Assembly (NCBI GenBank): GCA_017652345.1
Contig: JAGCBE010000509.1
Coordinates: 1-61,797, forward strand
Length of the DNA: 61,797 bases
Source of the DNA: Methanobrevibacter sp.
Lineage (GTDB): Archaea > Methanobacteriota > Methanobacteria > Methanobacteriales > Methanobacteriaceae
Reading direction: 5' to 3'
Shown: one piece after another, positions 50,912-61,795 of the stretch
How positions within the stretch are numbered: position 1 is the first letter of the stretch
Layout of the letters: each line of letters begins with the position of its first letter
Notes under the pieces: generated by a model
What the model was told of the DNA's origin: nothing
Database searches by the model: none
What the model saw: the letters and a program-made list of their open reading frames with translations, nothing else
Position numbers and translations under genes: made by a program

Positions 50912-51448
50912 TTAAACAATTTCACCACAATCTATCGGATTAATTCTACTTGAAACAAACTTAACCAAACTAGAGTCTGGAACAAAAGCTGAACTTTGAG
51001 CATTACTTGTAAATTCTACTAACTTTAACTTTTTAATTATCCCTCTCCCACTAGAGTTTGTTAAAGGATTATTAAATGTAAAAATTACTCCGCTGTACTC
51101 TCCGTTTTCATCAGTGCCATATAACTCGTCATAGTCACCAATTTTATTAATAATAATATTAGCCCAAATACAAGAACTTCTTGATATGGTTTCGCCATCT
51201 GTTACAGCATCGACTACATCATCAAAATTACTAATGTTGAAATAATAACCATAGATGTTAAAATCTATAGGTGAGCCACTACCATACATATAACCTCTTG
51301 TTATAACAAAAGACTCAACATCAACTAATTTATTTACTATATCAACAATATTTTTTTCAGTTAATAACCTTGAAGACCTACTAACCTGTTCTCTTTTAGT
51401 AGTAGGAAAAACAAAAATATTTGAACTGTTGGCTAAATAATTTCCCAC
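50912..51448 (-). CDS. Structural protein, hypothetical (178 aa)
   Basis: Beta-rich: VFPTTKREQVSRSSRLLTEK, VESFVITRGYMYGSGSPIDF, NIYGYYFNISNFDDVVDAVT, and a C terminus LVKFVSSRINPIDCGEIV. It is the last gene of the tail operon, where short fibre, chaperone or baseplate proteins are common. No known family recognised. Confidence 0.68.
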   Translation of the reverse strand: MGNYLANSSNIFVFPTTKREQVSRSSRLLTEKNIVDIVNKLVDVESFVITRGYMYGSGSPIDFNIYGYYFNISNFDDVVDAVTDGETISRSSCIWANIIINKIGDYDELYGTDENGEYSGVIFTFNNPLTNSSGRGIIKKLKLVEFTSNAQSSAFVPDSSLVKFVSSRINPIDCGEIV

Positions 51449-51464
51449 TTTCTACACCTCACAT

Positions 51465-51950
51465 TTACGAATTACTTATCTTTAAAGTCCACTCAACTAA
51501 AGCTTGAGTACCTGGAACTAACTTTAATAGGTCTTGTTCGTCAACACTAATATAAGCAACATCAACATCTTTTGTCATTAAATATATTCTAAATTCTTTT
51601 GCATTTAAATAACTTATAGGGGCAACAATTAAAGAAGCATAGGGTATTGTTGAAGCAGCATTTGTAACCCAACTACCACTATTTAATGAATATGTCAACT
51701 GAGTTATAGACTGTTTAGCTGTCAAACAAGATACAAAATCATCTGGACTGTCTATAGTATTATATCTCAAATCTATATAAGATATTTTTTCAGTAGATGT
51801 ATTATATCCAGCCAATGCTTTAGAAATTAATCTAAATAAATCTGGTAATCCGTTATTATGCTTATTTATTATAACCCTATTACCATTAATATTTAGACTA
51901 ACATTAACTGAACCCCTATAATTCAAATTAGTGTTTATATTTCTTTTCAT
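51465..51950 (-). CDS. Structural protein, hypothetical (161 aa)
   Basis: Beta-sandwich-like: NLNYRGSVNVSLNINGNRVI, SYIDLRYNTIDSPDDFVSCL, LTYSLNSGSWVTNAASTIPY, then YISVDEQDLLKLVPGTQALV. It may be a small tail or baseplate decoration protein by position between a tail protein I-like gene and the operon end. Confidence 0.66.
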   Translation of the reverse strand: MKRNINTNLNYRGSVNVSLNINGNRVIINKHNNGLPDLFRLISKALAGYNTSTEKISYIDLRYNTIDSPDDFVSCLTAKQSITQLTYSLNSGSWVTNAASTIPYASLIVAPISYLNAKEFRIYLMTKDVDVAYISVDEQDLLKLVPGTQALVEWTLKISNS

Positions 51951-51961
51951 TCACTGTCTCC

Positions 51962-53746
51962 CTATAATAAAAATAAATTTCCATATCTATCTGTAAAAAT
52001 TGTTGAATTATCTCTAAAAGCTGGTTCTATTAAACTGCTCTCCATGAGATATTCTAACTCATCAGTTCTTATTTCACTGACATTATTAGCTTTCATAAAA
52101 TGCATAACTTCTTCAAGCACACCAGCATCTTGATTATACTTAAATCCGTTCCCAGTACTATTATCTATATATAATACCTTTTCATCTAATGGGCTTACCA
52201 TATCAGAATATTCATCAATAATTGCTGTCCAAGATTTTACCTCATTATACACATGGACATCAATATTTGGAACTATTGTTGCACCAGAGTTTGGATTTCC
52301 ATCTATATGAACAATATTTGCATTTTCCCACATACTTGTAAGAGAACTAAAACACCAATATGAATTATCAGTATATATAAAATTATCTTTATTTGAAATA
52401 ATCTTAGCAGAAAAAGGGTCATTTTCTATTATGGTTGTCGCACTATCTATAACCTCTGGTGTTATATCCCCAACATATTTAGACCACACATAGGTATTGT
52501 CTGGCCCAAACTCAGCTTCCCAAAATGCTGTATCAACCCTATACTCTAGATTAGAATCTCTAAAAATTTTTGAATTTTTATTTGGAATTATTATAACATT
52601 CTCCGTATTTGGGTCTCCACCATAGAACTTTTCACCAAAACTTTTAACATCGTGCGAAACCCAACTTTCTTGGTCTTGGTCAATAGTCCAAATCAAACCA
52701 TTATTTGAATCTATCAAAAATGTCTTTTTATTATCCATCGAAAACTTAGCTGATTCTGGGTTAGAATCGTCAGATATATGAACACCACTATGTATGTAAG
52801 TAGAATCTTCTTCATAATATGAGCTTTTTTCCGAATAAAAATTACCATCTGAACTATTGAAATATCCATACTCAGAAGAATTAAATACATTATAGCTTCT
52901 ACCAGAACTCATTTGGCTCCAAATGTATGTATTATTTACATAATCATACTCATACACATAATATGTGACAGTAAAATCACTGTAAGATGTTCCACTATAA
53001 ACGCCATATACCTCTCCAACATGAAAACTTTCATTTTCAAAATACTGTGGCAACTTTGAAACACTGTCAATAGAACCCATATACACTATATCATATGGTG
53101 AAGAAATCTGTGTCTCACCAACACTACCTAACAGTTTATCCTCAATTTGGTTAGAATATGAAATGTAATTTCCTCTAATTAAAGACGATACAGAATCTTT
53201 CACAATTATAATATTTGCACTAATCTTTGACTCTAAAATAAGATTTGCTTTATCAAAATCCTTATGGTATATGTAAGAAATTGCATATCCCGTTGGAAGT
53301 ATATATTTAAATATTTCATTAAGTATATAAGTATTCTTTATACTATCATCTACACCAATTTCTACGGTATACGGATTTGACAAACTGTTGTTTGTTATAT
53401 TTATATATACATTTGATTTTATTCCATTTAACTTTAAAAAAGTACAAACTGCTTGTTTTATGCTTTTTAAAGAACCTTTATGCTTTATAATTTCTGGAAA
53501 TGCTTTTAAAACATATCTTAATGATTCATCAGTAATATCCTTACTTGAAAAAAATCCAATTTTCGTTTGCAACAGCTTAAGTAATCTGCTGTCTATGCTA
53601 TCAGTATTTATTATGTCAAGTATAGAGTCTGTATCAAACTTTATGCCATTTATTATACAGTCATATAATCTTCCTATTAATTGAAAATCTCTGGAGGTGC
53701 TAGTATACACCTCCGGAGTTTTATCTTGTACTCTAAAAACTGACAA
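51962..53746 (-). CDS. Tail protein I-like / baseplate periphery protein (594 aa)
   Basis: GGGGGG lies just before a GTG at 53755 with no room for a spacer, so a TTG at 53746 (8 nt further) is preferred; either is possible. Residues 1-150 (RLYDCIINGIKFDTDSILDI, LLQTKIGFFSS, RYVLKAFPEIIKHKGSLKSI) resemble P2 gpI-type tail proteins. The rest is an aromatic, Tyr/Ser/Asp-rich beta region with several W-containing modules like those in the giant protein upstream. The C terminus ends RYGNLFLL. Confidence 0.75.
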   Translation of the reverse strand: MSVFRVQDKTPEVYTSTSRDFQLIGRLYDCIINGIKFDTDSILDIINTDSIDSRLLKLLQTKIGFFSSKDITDESLRYVLKAFPEIIKHKGSLKSIKQAVCTFLKLNGIKSNVYINITNNSLSNPYTVEIGVDDSIKNTYILNEIFKYILPTGYAISYIYHKDFDKANLILESKISANIIIVKDSVSSLIRGNYISYSNQIEDKLLGSVGETQISSPYDIVYMGSIDSVSKLPQYFENESFHVGEVYGVYSGTSYSDFTVTYYVYEYDYVNNTYIWSQMSSGRSYNVFNSSEYGYFNSSDGNFYSEKSSYYEEDSTYIHSGVHISDDSNPESAKFSMDNKKTFLIDSNNGLIWTIDQDQESWVSHDVKSFGEKFYGGDPNTENVIIIPNKNSKIFRDSNLEYRVDTAFWEAEFGPDNTYVWSKYVGDITPEVIDSATTIIENDPFSAKIISNKDNFIYTDNSYWCFSSLTSMWENANIVHIDGNPNSGATIVPNIDVHVYNEVKSWTAIIDEYSDMVSPLDEKVLYIDNSTGNGFKYNQDAGVLEEVMHFMKANNVSEIRTDELEYLMESSLIEPAFRDNSTIFTDRYGNLFLL

Positions 53747-53760
53747 TACCAGCACCCCCC

Positions 53761-56700
53761 TTATCTATTACTTGTTATCAAAACGCTTGACTTATTAGTA
53801 TCTATCTGACAAATAGTAAATTCATTATAAATATGATTCTTATCTAAGAAACTGTTAGAATCCAAAGGATTTTCTATATTTATATCTGAATCAACCACAT
53901 TTGTAAAGTTATAAAGGCTATCTTTATCTAAAAGAGACATTTTATTAAGGATAGAATCATACATAGTACTTGATAAAAATTCTGGTTTATCATATTTATA
54001 AACTAAACCAAATCTTATATTTCCAGATACATCATACGAATCTTCCCCTGGCTCAACATTAAACTCCATATAAACCCTCAATAAGAAAGAATCACAGTCA
54101 TTGAAGTGTACATTTTTACTCTTTAAATCCTCAATATTTAAGTCAATATAATATTTTCTTGACTTATACAAATTGGTTAAATCTTTGTTACCTATTTGAC
54201 TTAACACAACACTGTACTCTTCTCCATTAACCGTTACAGCCTCAAAATCTTTTACAGGAATAACAGATAAAGTAAGATTCCTCAAATTAGGAACAGAATT
54301 CATAACATCAAGGAGGTATTTACCATCTGGCAAATTAAATGGCAAGTCTTCACTTAAGGTTGTAGAACCATCCAACTCTGTATCTGTCAAATCTATGTAT
54401 AAGTAGTTGTCTATAACCTTTACTTTATTGCTCTGATAATCAATATTCTCGTAACAATAGAGATTCATATAATAATAATTACCAAGGGAATCTAATCGTG
54501 AAACATCTATTTTATTGCCGCCCTGTAAATCATAACCAAAGTCAGAAATTAATATAATTGGCACATAAACGGATACATATGTATTTGAAGAAGTCACTAA
54601 AGCAAGTCCTTGTTCAGGGAACACACCAGCCTCTATGTTAGAAATAACTTCATCTTGGTATGTTATTTCTGAATCAAAAATCTCAGTGCCGTTTGTTGAA
54701 TATTCGTCATCCTCAATAAAATAATATGACCCACTCTCTGCACTAACCTTCATTGTAACTACACCATTATCTACTGTATAATAGTATATACCAGACTGTT
54801 TTGGTTTAGCTTCATTAAAATCCGAAACAAGAATACAACTATTTAAATCATATTCATTTTCATGCCCCTCATAATCAACAGGGTTTAAGATAAACTCAAC
54901 AACAGATGACCATGATTTTAAAACAACTTTATCATACAGATTTATATTTTCTCCAGGCTCTATAGTACTACATACCATTCTATTAATAGTAGAACTGCTA
55001 TCTAAAACTACATTCAATTGGTTATAATTTGTCAAATCATAACCAATATCTTCTTCTAACCAAGTGTATCTTCCAGAGATAACCCCACTGTTGTCACCAG
55101 GATTAGATTCAATGTAATTTTTATTATACCAAATTAATTCTTGGTTCTCATACATATTAAAAGGAACATTTTTAGATACTTTAAGATTCAAGTAAGAATA
55201 TGCCTCCCAACCATCATCAACAAGAATTTTTGGCCATTCCTCGATTTCACTTGAATCTGCTAATTTTGAGCTAATATAGAAGTCATTTAAAGTATATCCT
55301 TCTGGATTCTTTATAATAGCACCCCCATTAGTAAATGATACATCAATAGGTGTACTAATACTTCTCCACGCTCTCTTTATACTATCTATATTTGTATACC
55401 AAGATTTACCAACATATTCCTGCACAGATGTCCAAGAATCACTTATAATAACAGGGTAAGCTGTCCATGATTTTCCAACTGGAACTCTAACAGAAGTCCA
55501 AGATTTTCCTAAGATAACAGAAACTTGCCACCAAGTATCTGTATCTGTATTATGGCCATATCGTTTAATTTGATAATCTGAATATCTTTTAGTTAAACTC
55601 GCTGGCCATGCTGGTGGTGTTGAACTATTTGGCCCAGAATAAACAAGTGTATTAAAATCATTTGCATCAGAAGGTTTACTATATACTGATACCCACTCAT
55701 ATCCAGATATATAGTTAGGGTTAATCACATGCTGGTCTAATGAATACACACTTAATCCAGCATCATAAGGATTTGTATAGTCGCCATCAAGAACAACTAT
55801 TGGAGATTCCCATGCATTATAACTACTATCTTCTTGCCACACATAATTGTAACTAAAATTAGGATTATATGCTTTTCCATCTTTTGTTGCTGGTATCCTA
55901 TAATCTTCATCATTTGGTGTAACACCAACAACATTAACAGATGAGGCACTTCCTATACTACTAGATGTTTGAGCATCGTCAAAAGCATAATGATAATCTT
56001 CTAACCATGCATACCCACCATATTGATGAACAACATGACTGCCCAAAGACGGTGACATTCCCTCTAAATTCGGGTCTGTATAATAGTCTATATTCTTTAT
56101 CTCTCTTACATTTTGGCTTTTTATAAATTCTATATTTTGTGTCCATGACTTTGGAATATAACTCTTAACCACTCTAAAATAAGTAATCTCATAAGACTCC
56201 ATTCCAGAAGAACTAACCTGTGAATTTATAACAAACTGGCCATCCTTTGGAATTATTGATACATAATTATTAAGTGTTGGATCATTATCAGTTGATAACT
56301 GAATAGAATAAGAACTGCTCTTTATCTCACCTTGGTTTATACCACTTAAATCATCTATAGGAACCCATAAACCATTATCACTTGCTGTATATTGATACCA
56401 TGTTCCTATTTTATTTGTAGCATCTTGATAGCTCTGTGATACTAAAATATACTTTAAATCTGGATTTTCAGATAATGCATTATAGAAGAAGTACTCTATT
56501 TCTTTATCTAGACTGCCTCTAATAGCAACAAATGTGTTACCTTCCTCTGAATAATTATTGGAAGATATTTCAGCATCACTTGGAGCACTGTTTAAAAGAA
56601 CAAAGTCACCAAATTTTAATTCCCATAACTTACTTATTGAGCCTGAACTATTTAATACATAAGAATATATATTATCTATATTTGCAGAATATTCATACTC

Positions 56701-59700
56701 TGTAGAGAGTAAGCATCTTGAAGGAGGACACCCCTCACCAGTTATCCTAATAAACTTAGAAGTATCATAATTATCAACATTCGGTGCAAACTTTTCCCAC
56801 ATATATCCATTTTCCATATATTTAGGATTATATGCATGATAAGTAGTTTTAGGAAGTCTTGATTCATGGAAATCTTTATAGTGATTATTCCTATACCACA
56901 TATAAGGCCCAGGGTCAGTACCAACTCTAAGATACTTGTGATTATATAACTGTGACTTTATCTGCTCTATATCAGAAGCACTCCTGCCTCTAAGATCATA
57001 CCAAAAATTCCAAGCATAGACATTACTGCTGCCGACAAATTCACCGTCAGCATCATCCGGTGTTCCATCCAATTTCTCTAAATCTGGGAAAACATCTTGT
57101 TCATTAACTTGATAGCCAAGTGCTAAATATTCTTCATCTTCCTGCCAACAAGTTATCCACTGAGTTCCTTCTTCTACAGATAAACCATTGTCATCTTCCC
57201 ATAAGACAGAAGAAGAATAATTGGGGTTATAAGCATGGATAGGTCTTTTCCAATAATAATTAGAAAAGTTAGTACTCCAATTAGCTGGCTCCACCTCTAA
57301 TGCTCTATAGTTATCATCATCATAAATATCATTATTTGTTTCATCTATCTTCTCATAGAATATACCAGGTTCAAAATATGGAGCTTCAAGTGATTCAACA
57401 TTAGTATAGCCATACTGTGGCTTTAACCCAACCATATTTGGGTCTTTGCCAGTTGGGTCTATATTTAATAATTTTGTAATATCTATATTATCTGCATACC
57501 CAGACGGGTCATCAATATACACATCATTACCATCCCCATCCGTGTCTGTATGCCATCTACACCCATCCTCAAACTCTGGATTATATGCAGTTTTACCCGC
57601 ATCGGCCTTTAATGAATAGATTTGTGGAGTATTGCCTTTACCTAAAATCTTAGTTCCTCTTAACTGCGCATTTGGTGTAACTTCAAGCAAGGAATCCCTC
57701 TGCCAATCATAAGCACCTAAATAAAGGGCCGCATTTGCCGGAACTGTTTTTATCTGCATCTCAGTAAGGACAATTTTCTCCCCAGAATTTATCTGCCTAA
57801 GAACAGAATCAATGTCCGAAACTCCAACTTCTGGAACAGAATCAATGTCTGCCTCTATACAAACCATTGCTTCTACTCTCTTTGATTTAGAAATTCTTGT
57901 TATCTTTGTGCCAGCATACAAAATCTCAACACTATCTTTATCTGTGTGTATAAAATATTCTCCAGGCTGAAGAATATATTTCTGTACAATTTCTTCTCCA
58001 CTTGAAACTTGTTCATCAGTTAAAACGGCTGAATCAAAAAGTTTATACACATACTGGCCAGAACTATCAAGAGTTTTTTCATTCAAAATCCAATAACAAT
58101 ATGTTGGATTTTCAAGAGTTACTTCAACCTTATCCCTTATCTTAACTGCTTTAGTGGCAGATAAAATATAATCATTACTATATATTGAAGCTAAATATGC
58201 TGATTGCGTGTAATTGCATTGTCCCTTTCCGTTGCCTAAACTAAAACCAACATATTCAATATCATCTAACTCATGTGTCTTGCTAACTCCACTGTTTGTA
58301 TAATACCCAACATCAGACCTAAGTGTGAAGTTAGACTGAATTATAGTACCTGCTCCGTATTTATAATACATATAAGGAGCATTTTCATCATCAGAATTTT
58401 TCCAGTAAAATGTAATAGATTCGCCATCTGACAACTTATAGTCTGCATCAACACCAACCTCATTATACAAAGCAAATTGACATTTTGTATAAGACGAATA
58501 TGAAATCTTATCCACGAGATTAGGTGCATAGAAACTAATACTTTCATTATCTTTTAATATAACGGAAGCTTGACTATCACCATTATCTGTTGTATAAACT
58601 CTTATGTTAGCATTTGTAGAAACATTGTTAATGTCGCTAACTTGTTCTATAAATTTATGATTTAATCTATAATCAAAAACATTATCTGGAACTAATAACT
58701 GTGTTTTACCAGCTAATACTGACTTCGCATATATATCTAATTGAATTTCTGATTTTATGTCATTACTTGACTTCCCATCAGTGTATTTATAGCACATTCC
58801 AGTTGGAATATCCACATATACACTACTTGGAATAATTGTTAATAGATTGGAGTATTCCCCAGTTGCGCTATTGTACTCCCCATAAAACTTGTCATTAGAA
58901 GCATTATAATAACCATTTATAAAATCTGAAAAACTGTTTAACTCAATTTCAGTATAGCTACCACTGCTTGAATCAAAGTATACTGCAAATGTTGTATATG
59001 TCATATCATCAAGCATAATAGCTTTTATTCTCTCATCAGACTTTGTTATAATATCATAAATAACATCATAATCTATACTATCGCCAAATTCAACTTTTCT
59101 TGAATTTAAATTATTGTACAGTGCTTTAACAACATTATTTTTAACATCCTCAGCCTGAACAGCAGTTAAGCTATATTGAGGTATAACCTTACATTTAATT
59201 GGGTACTTATTCTTAATCATGCATATCTCATCACTTAATATGTGCTGAAAATCATGCTGTAAGCTCTTCTTTTCTTCGATTGACTGTTTTATTAAATCAA
59301 CCTTATATGACTCCGCATAATCAGTGTTGTCAACCATTTCAAATGTTTTATTATAAATCTCTGCTGAATTATATGTCTTTGAGTCATTTGAAATAATATT
59401 ACCAGAGGATAAAATATTTTCCAATAAGTAAAGTTTCAAATCAAAGGCATTCATCGCCTTATAATAATTAAACTCACTCTCGTCTGAGTAATCATAACTA
59501 TTTAAATCTTCAACAATATTGTAAACCTTATTAACATCCTCAGAGTCGGAAACTATCTTATAGCTACACTGTATATCATTTGTTCTATCTGTCACAAAAC
59601 CATTTGAAACAATATTAATATTATTTAATTTTGCACTTCTAATGGCATTATTGTAGTCTCTAAGAGTTACAAGAGTATCAAATGTGCCAACAGTTTTTTT

Positions 59701-60639
59701 ATAATTTGAATATGCCTCAGAAATAGACTCTGGATTAGACCCGTTTCGTATTGAATCTAAATTTGTTACATTGACAGTAGAAGTTGTAAGCATGACAGAT
59801 TGCTCATTATCAGTTGTATCATAAACAGTTGGGTCATTATAAAATTTTTCAATAATTCTTGCCGATATATTACCGTCTTCGCCATCTGTCACTATATACT
59901 TGATAGTTAATCCATCACCAAAAATATCAAATGCATCCTCTGGAAATTCCAAATAACAGGAATTTCCATCCTGTGAAACCCCAAATGAATATACAGGTTG
60001 ACCAAATTCCTCTACTTCTAAATTATCTACTTTATGCCAATCACTATAATCAAATAAATTATTTTTAATGAAAATACCATTTTCAGCAACATTTACATTT
60101 GCAAAATAAACTCTATTATTACTATCGAGATTTGCTGTTGTTATAATGGTGTCTCCATTAATCATAAAATCTTGAATCATACCCTGTAAAACAGAACATG
60201 TAACAACAGAACCGTCTGTTGGAATATTTACATCGGATGTGATTGTATATATAACAGAATTATCATCATTTGATACCATAGAAAATCTTGGTAAATAATA
60301 AACATTTCCAGTATCTTCCGTCTTCCACGATATTTTTATATCTGAAGACGCTGCTATATACCAATGCATTATATAGCCAAGCTGTTTAAATAATTCTCTT
60401 GCATTATTATCTTGTGTAACTGAAACAGGGAAACATTCCAAAACATTTTTATCTATATTATAGTTTAGCTTATCAGCTATAATTGCACACAGCTTTAATA
60501 ATACAACACCTGGGTCACTTTCATTTGACTCTGTTGGATTCCATCTATATGATATTTTCTTAGCCAAATCAAGAAGTTCTGGATAAATATCTTGAAAAGA
60601 CTTATTAACATATGACATATTACTTAAATTTTCTGACAT
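53761..60639 (-). CDS. Giant baseplate wedge protein, gp6/gpJ-like (2292 aa)
   Basis: Residues 1-400 hold a baseplate J-like region: YPELLDLAKKISYRWNPTES, ESDPGVVLLKLCAIIADKLN, QLGYIMHWYIA, and TLVTLRDYNNAIRSAKL. The middle third is repetitive, with W/Y-rich modules 'AYNPxYxxxxxWxxD' near residues 1016, 1141, 1273, 1591 and 1640, then five 'GKSWTSV' copies near 1710-1756. The last 200 residues are a beta domain (NVEPGEDSYDVSGNIRFG). T4 gp6 is about 660 residues, so this is about 3.5 times longer. Three nt before the stop it is followed by a tail protein I-like gene. Confidence 0.85.
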   Translation of the reverse strand: MSENLSNMSYVNKSFQDIYPELLDLAKKISYRWNPTESNESDPGVVLLKLCAIIADKLNYNIDKNVLECFPVSVTQDNNARELFKQLGYIMHWYIAASSDIKISWKTEDTGNVYYLPRFSMVSNDDNSVIYTITSDVNIPTDGSVVTCSVLQGMIQDFMINGDTIITTANLDSNNRVYFANVNVAENGIFIKNNLFDYSDWHKVDNLEVEEFGQPVYSFGVSQDGNSCYLEFPEDAFDIFGDGLTIKYIVTDGEDGNISARIIEKFYNDPTVYDTTDNEQSVMLTTSTVNVTNLDSIRNGSNPESISEAYSNYKKTVGTFDTLVTLRDYNNAIRSAKLNNINIVSNGFVTDRTNDIQCSYKIVSDSEDVNKVYNIVEDLNSYDYSDESEFNYYKAMNAFDLKLYLLENILSSGNIISNDSKTYNSAEIYNKTFEMVDNTDYAESYKVDLIKQSIEEKKSLQHDFQHILSDEICMIKNKYPIKCKVIPQYSLTAVQAEDVKNNVVKALYNNLNSRKVEFGDSIDYDVIYDIITKSDERIKAIMLDDMTYTTFAVYFDSSSGSYTEIELNSFSDFINGYYNASNDKFYGEYNSATGEYSNLLTIIPSSVYVDIPTGMCYKYTDGKSSNDIKSEIQLDIYAKSVLAGKTQLLVPDNVFDYRLNHKFIEQVSDINNVSTNANIRVYTTDNGDSQASVILKDNESISFYAPNLVDKISYSSYTKCQFALYNEVGVDADYKLSDGESITFYWKNSDDENAPYMYYKYGAGTIIQSNFTLRSDVGYYTNSGVSKTHELDDIEYVGFSLGNGKGQCNYTQSAYLASIYSNDYILSATKAVKIRDKVEVTLENPTYCYWILNEKTLDSSGQYVYKLFDSAVLTDEQVSSGEEIVQKYILQPGEYFIHTDKDSVEILYAGTKITRISKSKRVEAMVCIEADIDSVPEVGVSDIDSVLRQINSGEKIVLTEMQIKTVPANAALYLGAYDWQRDSLLEVTPNAQLRGTKILGKGNTPQIYSLKADAGKTAYNPEFEDGCRWHTDTDGDGNDVYIDDPSGYADNIDITKLLNIDPTGKDPNMVGLKPQYGYTNVESLEAPYFEPGIFYEKIDETNNDIYDDDNYRALEVEPANWSTNFSNYYWKRPIHAYNPNYSSSVLWEDDNGLSVEEGTQWITCWQEDEEYLALGYQVNEQDVFPDLEKLDGTPDDADGEFVGSSNVYAWNFWYDLRGRSASDIEQIKSQLYNHKYLRVGTDPGPYMWYRNNHYKDFHESRLPKTTYHAYNPKYMENGYMWEKFAPNVDNYDTSKFIRITGEGCPPSRCLLSTEYEYSANIDNIYSYVLNSSGSISKLWELKFGDFVLLNSAPSDAEISSNNYSEEGNTFVAIRGSLDKEIEYFFYNALSENPDLKYILVSQSYQDATNKIGTWYQYTASDNGLWVPIDDLSGINQGEIKSSSYSIQLSTDNDPTLNNYVSIIPKDGQFVINSQVSSSGMESYEITYFRVVKSYIPKSWTQNIEFIKSQNVREIKNIDYYTDPNLEGMSPSLGSHVVHQYGGYAWLEDYHYAFDDAQTSSSIGSASSVNVVGVTPNDEDYRIPATKDGKAYNPNFSYNYVWQEDSSYNAWESPIVVLDGDYTNPYDAGLSVYSLDQHVINPNYISGYEWVSVYSKPSDANDFNTLVYSGPNSSTPPAWPASLTKRYSDYQIKRYGHNTDTDTWWQVSVILGKSWTSVRVPVGKSWTAYPVIISDSWTSVQEYVGKSWYTNIDSIKRAWRSISTPIDVSFTNGGAIIKNPEGYTLNDFYISSKLADSSEIEEWPKILVDDGWEAYSYLNLKVSKNVPFNMYENQELIWYNKNYIESNPGDNSGVISGRYTWLEEDIGYDLTNYNQLNVVLDSSSTINRMVCSTIEPGENINLYDKVVLKSWSSVVEFILNPVDYEGHENEYDLNSCILVSDFNEAKPKQSGIYYYTVDNGVVTMKVSAESGSYYFIEDDEYSTNGTEIFDSEITYQDEVISNIEAGVFPEQGLALVTSSNTYVSVYVPIILISDFGYDLQGGNKIDVSRLDSLGNYYYMNLYCYENIDYQSNKVKVIDNYLYIDLTDTELDGSTTLSEDLPFNLPDGKYLLDVMNSVPNLRNLTLSVIPVKDFEAVTVNGEEYSVVLSQIGNKDLTNLYKSRKYYIDLNIEDLKSKNVHFNDCDSFLLRVYMEFNVEPGEDSYDVSGNIRFGLVYKYDKPEFLSSTMYDSILNKMSLLDKDSLYNFTNVVDSDINIENPLDSNSFLDKNHIYNEFTICQIDTNKSSVLITSNR

Positions 60640-60641
60640 TC

Positions 60642-61016
60642 TTATACCTCAATATTATCGTTTGTGAGATTTATACTGTATAGATTTGTTGTATAATCTG
60701 TCAAATCTAAACATTTTATATTACAAAAGACATCAACACCATCTTGTGTTAGTGTTATGTCGTTTCGTTTAACTTGAATCTGTGGCATAAATGTTACTAT
60801 TGTAGTATATATTTCATCAACTACAAGGTCTAACAAAATGCCATCGTTTTGTTCAAAAATTGCTCTTCTCAAAGATGTACCAAAAAATGGGTCTCCAAAA
60901 AGAGTCATCTTACTTGAATTTAGTAATAAAACTAAATTTGACGCTGTAGCCTTACTATCCTTAAATAACAGTGTTCTTGTATCACTGAACATCTTAGGAA
61001 ACGCTATAGAATACAT
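60642..61016 (-). CDS. gp25-like baseplate wedge protein (124 aa)
   Basis: Start at MYSIAFPKMFSDT, with AGGTG 6 nt upstream; longer in-frame starts exist. The pattern FGDPFFGTSLRRAIFEQND...VDEIYTTIVTFMPQIQVKRND...VFCNIKCLDLTD matches the GPW/gp25 family of T4, P2 and T6SS baseplates. It precedes the giant gp6-like gene, as usual in wedge operons. Confidence 0.88.
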   Translation of the reverse strand: MYSIAFPKMFSDTRTLLFKDSKATASNLVLLLNSSKMTLFGDPFFGTSLRRAIFEQNDGILLDLVVDEIYTTIVTFMPQIQVKRNDITLTQDGVDVFCNIKCLDLTDYTTNLYSINLTNDNIEV

Positions 61017-61078
61017 AAACATCACCTACATTTTGGAAAATATTACTAAATAATTTAGTCTATTTCCAGCCAAAAATT

Positions 61079-61795
61079 TCACTCAAAAATTAGTCTATTT
61101 TTCATACTTTCTTCTAATAATTTAATTTTTTCTAAATAATCATCTACAACATCTGTAAACCTTTTACTAAAATCCACGTTACCTATTTTTAACAAAGTCT
61201 CATCTAAATAGTTAGAAGCAAAATTTAATTGCCCAAAAAGTGTATTATCCATAGCGGTATCATTTTCTTTTCCAATTAAACTCTTTAAAATTTCTAAATT
61301 ATTATTAACATTAGTAATATTATTATTAATATTATTAATATTTATATTAGATATATTATTACTAATATTGTTAATATTATTTACTTTATTATTTACATTT
61401 TCGTTTATCTCATTTATAAAATTTTGAACATTTTTGTCTAACCCATATAGGTTTTTTATATTGTTCTGATTAACATTGCCAATTACAGCATCTTCTGGTA
61501 AAACAACACTATTTTCAAACACCACACTAATTGACTCAGATTCACAATAGCCATTTTTATCATTTTTAATAAAACCAATTATGATGGGTTTTTGTCTATT
61601 ATTATCTTCAAATAGGATATAAACGGTATCACCATTTTTTACATTCATATCAAATTTTGGTGGAACACAAATAGTAGCATCTGAAAGCCCACTGTAATCT
61701 ACACAAAGCGATGCGGAAAAAACCTTATCAAAAATCGGTATTCTCACCTTTGCTTGATTCTTAAAAGTACTTTCAACAATTCCTCTAACTATCAT
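61079..61795 (-). CDS. gp5/VgrG OB-fold-like spike protein (238 aa; 5' end near window edge)
   Basis: The N terminus GIVESTFKNQAKVRIPIFDK and NGDTVYILFEDNNRQKPIII fit the OB fold of baseplate hub/spike proteins. Then follows an Asn/Ile/Val-rich heptad region (residues about 125-170) and an acidic coiled C terminus. The ATG at 61795 is 3 nt from the window edge, so a longer N terminus cannot be excluded. No lysozyme domain is present. Confidence 0.7.
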   Translation of the reverse strand: MIVRGIVESTFKNQAKVRIPIFDKVFSASLCVDYSGLSDATICVPPKFDMNVKNGDTVYILFEDNNRQKPIIIGFIKNDKNGYCESESISVVFENSVVLPEDAVIGNVNQNNIKNLYGLDKNVQNFINEINENVNNKVNNINNISNNISNININNINNNITNVNNNLEILKSLIGKENDTAMDNTLFGQLNFASNYLDETLLKIGNVDFSKRFTDVVDDYLEKIKLLEESMKNRLIFE

